Shown here: one piece after another, positions 8,514 through 16,877 of the stretch
Layout: the number at the start of each line of letters is the position of its first letter
Numbering within the stretch: position 1 is the first letter of the stretch
NCBI RefSeq assembly: GCF_000731095.1
Contig: NZ_JMTZ01000037.1
Coordinates: forward strand, 1-39,369
Reading direction: 5' to 3'
Source: Lysobacter antibioticus
GTDB lineage: Bacteria; Pseudomonadota; Gammaproteobacteria; Xanthomonadales; Xanthomonadaceae
DNA length: 39,369 nt
Program-made: the position numbers and the translations under genes
The notes under the pieces: generated by a model
Seen by the model: the letters and a program-made list of their open reading frames with translations, nothing else
The model's database searches: none
What the model was told of the DNA's origin: nothing

Positions 8514-9665
8514 ATGCCGACGTCCGATCCAAGCGGCTCCTCTTCCGGATTTCTGTCGGGCCTGTTTGGCCGCTTCCAAGGTCAACCGCGGCCCACGCCC
8601 GAGCCGGTGCAGCCGCAGCGTCCCAAGCTCGATCCGGTCAGCGCCGCGGCGATCATGGAAGACGGCTACCAGCCCAAGAGCACCGGCAAGACCGGCGATT
8701 GGCAGCGCGTCGACGACGACATGCTGAAGAAGCTCAATCTGGACCCAGGCAAATTCCACAGCAGCCCCAGCGGCATGCATGCGACCTTGTATCGCAAACC
8801 CGGCTCCGCCTCCGAGTCCGAAGGGTTCGTGCTGGATTATCGCGGTACCGCCCGACTCGGTGATTGGTCGGCGAATTTCCGCCAGGCCCTCGGCATGAAG
8901 AGCGCGCAGCACGAGGAGTCGATGACGCTCGGCAAGGAAGTCAGCGCTGCACTCGGTCCGAGCCTGGTCGGGGTGACGGGGCATTCCAAAGGCGGCGGCC
9001 AAGCGCTGCTGGTCTCACACGCGATCGGCGTCGATTGCGTCACCGCGAACCCGGCCTGGCCAAGCCAGGGCACGCTCAAGGCCTACGGTTTCAACCCCGA
9101 GACTTTTCACAACGGCAAGGGCGGCCCATCGGTGACCAACCTGGTCGTCGGGGGCGAACCCTTGCAGAGCCTGCAAAGCACTGGCGCGGTCTCGCTGGTG
9201 CCACCCAGGCAGGGAACGGAGTTGCAGGGGCCGAAGTTCGAGTTCAAGCCTCAGCAGCACAGCGGTCTGCGCGGTCACGAGCCTGGCGACGACCCGGACC
9301 TGGACATGGCGCGTTCCATGTTCGCAGCCATGGATGGGAGCAAGCATCTGCTCAAGTTGCACGGCATCGGAACGGTGCGCGACGCGCTGCAGAATCACGA
9401 GGTCGCCGAGCTGGCCGACATCGCGCAGAAACGCGGGCTGTCGAAGGTCGATCACATCGTTGCGGAGAAAGACGGCGGCAAGGGCCATTTCCTGGTCGAG
9501 GGCAAACTCGGCGATCCCAGCGCGAAGTACGCCAAAGTCGAGGGCGCCTTGCCGAGCGGTGTCTTGGGCCAGCAGTTGATCCAGAGCATCAACCAGCATG
9601 AAACCTTGAATCGTCAGCAGACTCCGCTACAAGTGGCGATCCAGCCGCATACGCGCTACGTCTGA
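8514..9665 (+). CDS. Lipase-like alpha/beta-hydrolase with XVIPCD-like C-terminus; possible T4SS effector
   Basis: A 383-residue protein. The first roughly 45 residues are Ser/Pro-rich and look disordered. A lipase-like core follows, with nucleophile elbow GHSKGG (Ser158) and His283 as a possible triad member. The last roughly 75 residues (GLSKVDHIV near 308-316, FLVEGKLGDP near 326-335, then a Gln-rich end) resemble the XVIPCD signal of Xanthomonas-type T4SS effectors. No Sec or Tat signal is seen. AGGAGA stands 6 bases before ATG 8514. Its own promoter is not evident. If it is such an effector it would attack membrane lipids of rival cells, but no lipoprotein-like immunity gene lies beside it. 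The hydrolase call is fairly firm; the effector call is an inference. Confidence 0.65.
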   Translation: MPTSDPSGSSSGFLSGLFGRFQGQPRPTPEPVQPQRPKLDPVSAAAIMEDGYQPKSTGKTGDWQRVDDDMLKKLNLDPGKFHSSPSGMHATLYRKPGSASESEGFVLDYRGTARLGDWSANFRQALGMKSAQHEESMTLGKEVSAALGPSLVGVTGHSKGGGQALLVSHAIGVDCVTANPAWPSQGTLKAYGFNPETFHNGKGGPSVTNLVVGGEPLQSLQSTGAVSLVPPRQGTELQGPKFEFKPQQHSGLRGHEPGDDPDLDMARSMFAAMDGSKHLLKLHGIGTVRDALQNHEVAELADIAQKRGLSKVDHIVAEKDGGKGHFLVEGKLGDPSAKYAKVEGALPSGVLGQQLIQSINQHETLNRQQTPLQVAIQPHTRYV

Positions 9666-9837
9666 GGCGCGCGCCATGTCTCAAGGGCGCCGGTCTTAAC
9701 CGCACCGGATCCGGGCACTGTCGGACGCGCGTATCGAGCCGCGTCGGCGGTTCGGTCCGCGCAGCGCAGCGCACGCCGGCGTGCAGGCCGGTGGCCTTCA
9801 CGGTCACGCGGCCGGCGTCCGCGTGTTCCGGTCCCAC
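9666..9837. other. Convergent intergenic region with a perfect palindrome
   Basis: This 172-bp gap separates the convergent lipase gene and the last eCIS gene. It contains GCACGCCGGCGTGC (9771-9784), a perfect 14-bp palindrome, and other GC-rich dyads, but no T-tract. It may hold Rho-dependent or weak bidirectional termination. No gene is supported. Confidence 0.35.
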
Positions 9838-11439
9838 CTATTTTTCCGTCCGTTTGCGTTTCGTCGTCGTAGTTTTCTTGGCCACGGCGGTGTCCTGCGG
9901 CGCGCGCTTGACTGCCTTGACCGTGCCGACGGTGGTGTCGCCGGACACCGCGTCGTCGAAGCGTTCTTGGGTACCGCAGCTGCGGTCGGGGTAGACGACG
10001 CAGGTGCAGGGGGCGACCCCCGTCATGCCGTCGACGTTAAGGCCGACGAAACCGAGCGGAGCGTAGCGGTGTTCGACCCCGAGCGGCGGCCGCAGTTCGG
10101 CGACGCCGCCGTTGCGCGGCCATTCGATGTCGCCGGTGGCGACGCGCGCCGGAATCAGCCAATAGTCGCCGCTGCGATACTCGCCGTCGGCGGCGAAACG
10201 GATCTGGATGCCGTCCTCGAGCGCTATCCAGTACAGCTCGCCGGGCTTGAGTGGCTTGCCGTCGTCGGGCTTGTCCACCGGCACCGCGCCGTCGACGAGC
10301 GCGATGTCGCCCGTACCGACATGGTCCCAGCGCCGTACCTTGGTCGTCGCATTGGGGCTGCGGCCCTGGGCCTGGGTCAGCGTCAACACGTTGCCTTCGA
10401 CGCCGCTGATCTGGCTCAGCTGGCCGGGACGGCCGAGCAGGTCGTCTTGTTCGTCGGTGATCTCGACCCATTGGCGCTCGCGGAAGTCGCGCGCGTTGGC
10501 GACTTCGAGCTTGTCGCCGCCGCCGCCGATCCAGCGCGTCAGCACGCTGCCGTTGTCGCGCGACCATTTGAAGGTAGCGCCGAGGTTGCCGTTCTCGTTG
10601 CCGCGATGGATCTCGACCCGGTACAGATGGTTTTCGGCGCCGCGATACGCCGAGTCTGGGTCGGTGACACAGGGGTCGTCGAGGCGCGGCAGTTCTTGCA
10701 ACTGCGCGGCAAGTTTCGGCCGTTGCCGATCGAACAGCAGCAGCGGTGCGGGGCAGGCCGAGCGATAGTCTTCCTCGAGTTGGTCCAGGCCCTGTTGCAA
10801 GCGTTCGATTTCCTGTTTCAGGCGCTCGCGCTCGGCTTCGTCCTGGGTTTGCTCGAGGCGTTCGTTGAGGACTTCGATGCGCTCTTCGAGCCGCTCCTGG
10901 ATCGTCTCCAGTTTCAATGCGCGCACTTGCCAGATCACCTGGCGCCGGCTGCAGGTGTCGGGCCCGCCGAGTGCGACCTCGCGCAGCTGCGGCATTTCCA
11001 CCGCGGTGAGATGGCGCTCCCACACGTCCAGATAGACCCAGAAACGGCTGTCGTCCTGGTTGGAGGACGATTCCAGCCACGACCGCAAGGGATCGCCCGA
11101 GCCGGGCTGCTCGCTGGCCGCCGCCGGGGTGAAATGCGGCTGCGCCAGATAATCGCTGCCGTCGCATTCGCACAGCACGCCGTCCACGTAATAGCGGCCG
11201 GCGCCGATCCGCAGCGAGCGCTTGCCGTCGTGCTGCTCCAGGGTCAGCCCGAACCCGGGTGTTCCGGCCGGCGCGGCATAGGGGCCGAACACGTCGCGGG
11301 CGAGCGTGCGCAGCAGATGCAGCAGGATCGCGCCTTGTTCGTTCGGGTCGGCATCTAGGGTGACCCGGCCCTGTTGCAGCAGGACCTGGCTGAAATGATG
11401 GCGGGGATCGAAGCTCGCCCGTGAGAAGTCGCCTTTCAT
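9838..11439 (-). CDS. DUF6519 family protein, last gene of the eCIS operon
   Basis: A 533-residue protein. The N-terminal motif (GDFSR, FDPRHHFSQV, QQGRVTLDADPNEQ within residues 3-40) is the DUF6519 signature seen in contractile injection and phage-tail-like loci. A strong coiled coil rich in Glu/Arg/Gln spans about residues 175-225. The C-terminal tail is Lys/Thr-rich (AKKTTTTKRKR) and probably disordered. It ends the operon, 18 bp after the gpI-type tail gene. Its role is unknown; an accessory baseplate or peripheral tail component is plausible, given its place beside the baseplate genes. There is no signal peptide or membrane segment. Confidence 0.75.
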   Translation of the reverse strand: MKGDFSRASFDPRHHFSQVLLQQGRVTLDADPNEQGAILLHLLRTLARDVFGPYAAPAGTPGFGLTLEQHDGKRSLRIGAGRYYVDGVLCECDGSDYLAQPHFTPAAASEQPGSGDPLRSWLESSSNQDDSRFWVYLDVWERHLTAVEMPQLREVALGGPDTCSRRQVIWQVRALKLETIQERLEERIEVLNERLEQTQDEAERERLKQEIERLQQGLDQLEEDYRSACPAPLLLFDRQRPKLAAQLQELPRLDDPCVTDPDSAYRGAENHLYRVEIHRGNENGNLGATFKWSRDNGSVLTRWIGGGGDKLEVANARDFRERQWVEITDEQDDLLGRPGQLSQISGVEGNVLTLTQAQGRSPNATTKVRRWDHVGTGDIALVDGAVPVDKPDDGKPLKPGELYWIALEDGIQIRFAADGEYRSGDYWLIPARVATGDIEWPRNGGVAELRPPLGVEHRYAPLGFVGLNVDGMTGVAPCTCVVYPDRSCGTQERFDDAVSGDTTVGTVKAVKRAPQDTAVAKKTTTTKRKRTEK

Positions 11440-11457
11440 AGCTGCTTTCCTTCCAGG

Positions 11458-13710
11458 TCAATCGGCGAAGAGAAGTCCGACGGTCATGCCGGCCGGGGTG
11501 TATTGGTCGAGCCGCGCGCGCAGGTTGGCCTCGCGTTGCGGCTCGTAGAGGTGGTGGTAGACGCCCATCTGCGATTCGTCGTCGGCGCCGCGCAGGATCT
11601 CCGGCGCGCAGTGATCGAGCAGCCGCGCATAGCCGGGCCGGCCGTAGCGGCGCGAGCGATAGCGCGGCCGCACCCGCAGGCGTTCGGCGGCGATCTCGCG
11701 CTGCTCCAGCGGCGCCGGCAGCTTGCGTTCGCGCACCGCGGCGATCGCGCCATCGGGTTGGCAGCGGTAGCGTCGCGGCGTGCGGCAGTGGCAGGGCACG
11801 TGGCTGAAACGCACGCAGCCGATCTGGCGGCGGGCGACGTTGAGGCAGTCGTTGAACAGGCAGTTCTCGGCCAGTTCCAAGGCATGCGCCTCGATCGTGC
11901 CGAACACGGTGCAGCGAAGCAGCTTCAGACGCGCATGCGCGACCGCCGAGGTCGCCGCGCCGATCGCTTCCTGGCGCGGGCCGGCGGCATCGACGATGCT
12001 GTCTTCGATCGTCAGCGGCATCGGATCGCTGCCGACCTCGTCCTGCTGGACCTGGATCGAGCCGACGATGCTGCGTTCGATCCGCACTTTTGCGCGCAGG
12101 TTGTACAACTCCAGGCTGGGCTCGGCCGGGCGGTCGGGTTCGCAGCCGCAACCGATGCCCCATCCGGGTACCAGGGTGCAGTGGCGGATCGACAGCTCGG
12201 CGGCGCAATCGGGTTGCCGTGCGGCCTGTTCGGCGTAGGTCTCGGGCTCGCGCGGCGCGGACACATGCAACGGCCGTCCGGTCAGCAGGATGCCGTCGAG
12301 AGCGAAGCGGCTGCCGACGTCCATCTCCACGGTCAGCGCATCGGCCAGGTCGGTCTGCCAGTCGATCAGGCGGATCACCGGACGCACACCGTTGGCTGCG
12401 CGCAAGCTCAGCGACTGCCCCGGTCGCAACCGGATATGCAGCGGTTCGACCCAGACCCCGCTGTGGATCAGTTCGATCACCGCGTGCTGCGGCGACTGTT
12501 CCTGCCACAGGCGCAGGGCGTCGGCGATGCGCGGCACCGGCGCGGGGGCGTCGGCCGAAGCGTCGTGCGCGCCGGACTCGCCGACCCGATACAGGCGGTA
12601 GTCCTGCGCCGGTCGGCGCATCGTCCGCCGGTACTCCCCGCCGCCGAGGTCGGCGGCGAAGCCGTAGTGATAGCTGACGCGCACGCCTTTCTTCGGAATC
12701 TGGTTCGGCGGGAACATCAGCCGGCCGAGCACCGGATCGATCGCGACCTTGCCGCGCGGCACGCGATAGCGCCAGCCGCTGAGGTCGGCGACCACGATCG
12801 CGCCGACCGGCAGCGGTTCGTTGGCGTCGTGGCCGGCCCAGCGTTCGGCCCACACCGCCAGGCTCTTGCCGATGCCGTACTCGTCGTCCAGGTGCCGTTC
12901 CAGGGCACGCCGACGCAGCGGCATCGGCAGGTTCTCCTCGCCGGCGAGATGGTGGCGGTCCGGTTCAGGGCGCGGCTTGCGGTACAGCGGCGCGTCCTGC
13001 CCCAGCACGCTGAAGGTAAAGCAATGCGGGCCGGCATCCTCGACGCAGTAGGCGGGTGTGCGGGTGACCGGATAGCTGCGCATGCGCCAGGCGAACACGC
13101 CGACGCTGGGGATGTTGTAGCGCCCCGGGCGACGCGGCGAAGCGATCCGGCGCACGTCGACGCTGTGCGCAAGCGGGTCGAACGGCCCGCCGCACAGATC
13201 CAAAGCGGCCATATCGCGCAGAGAAGCAGTGCCGAGCCGGTGCAGGTACAGGTGATCGAGGTTTTGGGCACGGTCCAGGCGCTGGAAGAACTCGACGGCG
13301 CGCGCCGGCCAGCCGGCGACGTCGCGGGCCAGGTCTTCGAGCAGGGCGACCGTGCCTTTGCGGCGACGATGCTGGATCGACTGGGCGACCTCGCGCCGCG
13401 GCACCAGCGCGCGTTCGAGTGCGCGCCCGGCTTCGTCGCGGCGCTGCACCGGTGCGCCGGCGGCGTCGACCGGGCGATAGCCGATCAGATCGGCGAGGTA
13501 GGGCACGACCCAGTCGTCGGCGGTCTCGATGAACCAGTTGTCGTACAACTGCGCGATATCGTCCTCGACCAGGTTCATCTGCTCGGCGATCACACGCAGC
13601 AAGGCCTGCAGCGGATAACCCTGTTCGATGTCGCGGATGCGGTGGATCGTCGGCAGCAGCCGGTACAGGCGGTCGATGCGCGGTTCGATGTGCAGCGAAG
13701 GGATGTCCAT
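11458..13710 (-). CDS. eCIS baseplate/tail protein, P2 gpI-like (Afp12-type position)
   Basis: A 750-residue protein. The N-terminal third matches the tail protein I family, with segments such as IHRIRDIEQGYPLQALLRVI, NLVEDDIAQLYDNWF and WVVPYLADLIGYRP. The C-terminal half is rich in beta-strand-like repeats with many cysteines (about residues 510-660) and may form a beta-helix. In phage, gpI forms the outer baseplate. The long C-terminal extension could also be a peripheral or receptor-contacting element, which matters because no other fibre gene is seen. ATG 13710 was chosen; an in-frame GTG at 13722 overlaps the previous stop as GTGA and would add four residues. Confidence 0.85.
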   Translation of the reverse strand: MDIPSLHIEPRIDRLYRLLPTIHRIRDIEQGYPLQALLRVIAEQMNLVEDDIAQLYDNWFIETADDWVVPYLADLIGYRPVDAAGAPVQRRDEAGRALERALVPRREVAQSIQHRRRKGTVALLEDLARDVAGWPARAVEFFQRLDRAQNLDHLYLHRLGTASLRDMAALDLCGGPFDPLAHSVDVRRIASPRRPGRYNIPSVGVFAWRMRSYPVTRTPAYCVEDAGPHCFTFSVLGQDAPLYRKPRPEPDRHHLAGEENLPMPLRRRALERHLDDEYGIGKSLAVWAERWAGHDANEPLPVGAIVVADLSGWRYRVPRGKVAIDPVLGRLMFPPNQIPKKGVRVSYHYGFAADLGGGEYRRTMRRPAQDYRLYRVGESGAHDASADAPAPVPRIADALRLWQEQSPQHAVIELIHSGVWVEPLHIRLRPGQSLSLRAANGVRPVIRLIDWQTDLADALTVEMDVGSRFALDGILLTGRPLHVSAPREPETYAEQAARQPDCAAELSIRHCTLVPGWGIGCGCEPDRPAEPSLELYNLRAKVRIERSIVGSIQVQQDEVGSDPMPLTIEDSIVDAAGPRQEAIGAATSAVAHARLKLLRCTVFGTIEAHALELAENCLFNDCLNVARRQIGCVRFSHVPCHCRTPRRYRCQPDGAIAAVRERKLPAPLEQREIAAERLRVRPRYRSRRYGRPGYARLLDHCAPEILRGADDESQMGVYHHLYEPQREANLRARLDQYTPAGMTVGLLFAD

Positions 13711-13718
13711 GTCGTCGC

Positions 13719-16700
13719 TCACTGGACCGGATTGAGGATCAGGGTGTCGGGCACGTTCGGCACGAAGCAGGCGAGCCGCGCCGGACGGATCGTGTCGCCA
13801 TCGGGCTCGGCGGGGCCGGCCTCGACGCGGGCGGGCGGCTGGACCGGTATCGGCTGTTCGTCGTTGCCGTTGAAGCCGCTGTCGCTGTCGCCGTAGACGA
13901 TGGCCTGGACGATGTCGGTGATCTCGTCCTGGCTTATCAGCCGGCGTTGGTCGCTCTGCCAGTCGATGACGGTCTCGGGGATGCCGCCGAAGCTGTCGAC
14001 GTCGACCCAGTCGACGCCGCGCACCGACTGCATCGCCGTGACGATCTCGCAGAGCAGGGCCGGCCGGGCCAGGGCGCGTTGGTCGAAGCCGAAGCGTTCC
14101 AGCAGGCGCTCGCGTACCGCGGTCGCGACCGGCTCCCAGCGATGACCGGGCAACAGACGCAGCCGCGCCTGCAGCACCAGGGCAATGCGTTCGCGCATGG
14201 CCACCTGCACCGACAAGGCGGGGTCGCCGAGTTCGCGCAGGGCCTGCATGAGGTTGCGATAGAGATCGGAGTTCGGGTCCAGCGGCATGTCGTCGACCCC
14301 GGCGACGGTGATGTGCACCACTTCGCGCACGCCGTCGCTGAGCCGCGCCGCCACGGCCTTGGCGATGCCGGCGAACATGCGGGTGAAGTCGGCGTAGTCC
14401 GACAGCGACACCAGCCGGTCCAGCGCCATCAACGAACGCGGCGCGTTCTCGCGGATCAGCCCGATGCTTTCGCGGTCGGCGCCGCCGGAGGCGTGCAATG
14501 GATTGATCACCTCCTTGATCCCGAGCGGACGGCTGATCAACAGCGAGATCTGTCCGGCGCGCACGTTGCCGCCCTTGCCGATGCCGTTGCGGTATTCGGC
14601 GCGCAGGTTCTCGAAGCCGCTCGGCGGGCGCAGGCCGTTGACGCCGTCGCCGAACACCACCGAGGTCACGCCGTCGTCGCCGGTCACGGTGACGTAGGCG
14701 CGCGCGTCGGGGCCGAGCCCGGCCAGGCTGTCGGTTTCCTGCCACTCCACCTCGTTGACCAGCACCTTGAGCGTGCTCGCCGCGCCCGCGGCGGTCGGCG
14801 CGGGGCGCCAGGTCAATGGCGGTTGGCGCAGGGCGAAGCGTTGCAGCGGCCGGCGTGCGTCGCTGCTGCCGAGCACCTCCTTGCGGGTCTCGCCGTGGCT
14901 GGCCGCGACCACGTTGGCGTGGATGCGCAGGCCGTCGCGGTAGTACACGTAGGCCAAGGGTGTGGCCAGGCGCAGGGTGGTGTGCGGACGGTCGCCGGGA
15001 CGCCAGAAGTCGCTGCCGTGCTCCAGGCCGGCGATCATCATCAGCTCGCTGACGCGCACGCCGCGCACCCCCGGGATGTCGCTGCGCTCGCCTTCCACCA
15101 CCACCCAGCGACCGGACTTGAGTTGCTCGTGCAACGGGCCCAGTTCCAGGCGGCTGCCGGAGACGTCGTCGAGAATCGGTTCGGCCGCCATCTCCAGCCG
15201 GCGCCGTTGCGGGTGCAGCCAGGTCTGGCGCAGTTCGTCGATCCGGCGGCGGGTCTGACCGTCGGCGACATCGCGCCAGGCGCTGGGCTCGCCTTCGGCG
15301 CCGAATTCGATCCGGGTGCTTTCCTGCGACAGGCCGTACGCGCTGCGCGGCCCGGTATGCGCGCTGGCGACGTGCATCACCTGATAGCGCGCCAACAGCT
15401 CGGTCGGCAGCGGTGGCCGCACGACCAGGACCCGGTCGCCGATCGCGAGCAGCGGATCGGCCTTGCCGAGGAAGGCGTTGCTGTCGCTTTCGTCGTCCTC
15501 GTAGACCCAGTCCGCCCACGATTCCACCGGCGGGATGGTGTTGTTGGTGGTGCCGGGCATCGGCTTGGACGAGCCGGCGCCGAACAGGGTCTCGCCGGCG
15601 CCGAGCACGTGCACGGCCGTCAACGAGGGCGTCGCCTGTTCGGGGCTGGAGCCGCGCCAGGCCGCGTAGTAACTGTCCTTGAGCGTCGGCGCGAAATCGG
15701 TGATCAGTTGCGGCTGCACATCGGCGTCGTAACTGAAGGTTTCGTCGAGTTTGCGCGGCAGGCGCAGGGTGTTGGCGGCCTGCAGCCGGCGTGGCGCCAG
15801 CAGATGCTCGACCGCGTCGTCGGGCCCGCCGTTCGGCGCGCTCGCGCCCGGTAGTTCGAGTTCGGCCAGTGCCTCGCCGAAAGCGTCGATGGCCTGCATG
15901 GCGTTGCCGTTCTCGACCCCGCCGTTCAGCAGGCCGGCCCATTCGTCCATCGGCGGACGCGGAGCGCCGAGGCGCAGCGCATTCAACAGCTGCGCGCAGT
16001 TCTCGATCGCGCGATCGTCCTGGGTAAAGGCCAGTTTGTTCTGCAGGATCTGCAACAGCGGGTGCGCCTGGTCCTGCAGTGGCGGCAGCGGCTGCAGGCG
16101 CAAACGCGTGCGCTGCCCGGCGAAGTCGGGTTCGACCGCGACCACGCGACGTGCGACGTGCACGGCGGTGGCCGAGGCGCCGAACTGGAGCAGCAACAGG
16201 TCGCCGGGCAGGACACCGGTGTCCACACCGACCGCGTGGATGCTGTCGAGGGCGAGCACGTTGGCCAGTTCGATCCGCTGCGGCCGCTCACGGCGGATCT
16301 GCAGGTCGTTCCACTCGCGCCGCGCCTGCAGCGCCTCGTCGGTCTCGAACGACTGCGGCAGTTCGCCGGGGCCGGGGATGCTCTGCGCGCGGGTGCCGAC
16401 CGGCAGTTCCACGGGCCCGGCCTGGTTGTCGTCGACGGTGTAGGACAGGAATACGCTGGACGAGACGCCGGCGCGCGGGGCGTAACCGACCAGGCGCGCC
16501 AGTTCGACCAGGGAGCGGCGTTCGCCGGCGGTGCGCAGATAGCCTTCGTTGGCGATGCGCTCCTGGTAGAAGCTCAGCACGTCCGAGACCGTGGCCCAAC
16601 CGTCGAGCAGGGCGATCGCCGGATCGGCCGGATCGCGCGTGGTCAGCGGCTGCAAGGGCCGCAAGCTGCGTGCGGCCTGTCGGCCGTCGCCGGGCACTTC

Positions 16701-16877
16701 GACCTCCATGCTCGGCAATCGCGCTTTCATGCTCGCGAGGAAGCGGCCGTGGGTGCCGACCCGGTAGGCCAGCGCCGGCAGTCCGCGCCGGTTGTCCAGC
16801 GCCACCGGCGTCGACGCCGCGACGCCTTCGCAGCAGCCACAGCGGGCGCTGCCGCATCCGCAGTCGTGAGCGCTCAT
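13719..16877 (-). CDS. eCIS baseplate wedge protein, gp6/J-type (second, larger copy)
   Basis: A 1052-residue putative baseplate assembly protein. The family segment is present near residues 87-140 (LLDGWATVSDVLSFYQERI, EGYLRTAGERRSLVELARLV), and the C-terminal baseplate-J region includes KEVINPLHASGGADRES and LSDYADFTRMFAGIAKAVA. By homology it builds the wedges that link hub and sheath. The N-terminus is unusually cysteine-rich: HDCGCGSARCGCCEG holds five Cys within the first 16 residues. ATG 16877 overlaps the stop of the preceding gene (ATGA). It is distinct from, though related to, the 836-residue protein before it. Confidence 0.9.
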   Translation of the reverse strand: MSAHDCGCGSARCGCCEGVAASTPVALDNRRGLPALAYRVGTHGRFLASMKARLPSMEVEVPGDGRQAARSLRPLQPLTTRDPADPAIALLDGWATVSDVLSFYQERIANEGYLRTAGERRSLVELARLVGYAPRAGVSSSVFLSYTVDDNQAGPVELPVGTRAQSIPGPGELPQSFETDEALQARREWNDLQIRRERPQRIELANVLALDSIHAVGVDTGVLPGDLLLLQFGASATAVHVARRVVAVEPDFAGQRTRLRLQPLPPLQDQAHPLLQILQNKLAFTQDDRAIENCAQLLNALRLGAPRPPMDEWAGLLNGGVENGNAMQAIDAFGEALAELELPGASAPNGGPDDAVEHLLAPRRLQAANTLRLPRKLDETFSYDADVQPQLITDFAPTLKDSYYAAWRGSSPEQATPSLTAVHVLGAGETLFGAGSSKPMPGTTNNTIPPVESWADWVYEDDESDSNAFLGKADPLLAIGDRVLVVRPPLPTELLARYQVMHVASAHTGPRSAYGLSQESTRIEFGAEGEPSAWRDVADGQTRRRIDELRQTWLHPQRRRLEMAAEPILDDVSGSRLELGPLHEQLKSGRWVVVEGERSDIPGVRGVRVSELMMIAGLEHGSDFWRPGDRPHTTLRLATPLAYVYYRDGLRIHANVVAASHGETRKEVLGSSDARRPLQRFALRQPPLTWRPAPTAAGAASTLKVLVNEVEWQETDSLAGLGPDARAYVTVTGDDGVTSVVFGDGVNGLRPPSGFENLRAEYRNGIGKGGNVRAGQISLLISRPLGIKEVINPLHASGGADRESIGLIRENAPRSLMALDRLVSLSDYADFTRMFAGIAKAVAARLSDGVREVVHITVAGVDDMPLDPNSDLYRNLMQALRELGDPALSVQVAMRERIALVLQARLRLLPGHRWEPVATAVRERLLERFGFDQRALARPALLCEIVTAMQSVRGVDWVDVDSFGGIPETVIDWQSDQRRLISQDEITDIVQAIVYGDSDSGFNGNDEQPIPVQPPARVEAGPAEPDGDTIRPARLACFVPNVPDTLILNPVQ

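Noticed and set aside
9771-9784. Palindrome GCACGCCGGCGTGC as a bidirectional terminator
   Set aside because: No T-tract on either side; listed only as a note on the intergenic region.
11458-15942. 1494-residue open frame spanning the gpI gene and part of the upstream gene
   Set aside because: The part upstream of 13722 is out of frame with the clear baseplate-J coding sequence; only the segment from 13710 (or GTG 13722) is real.
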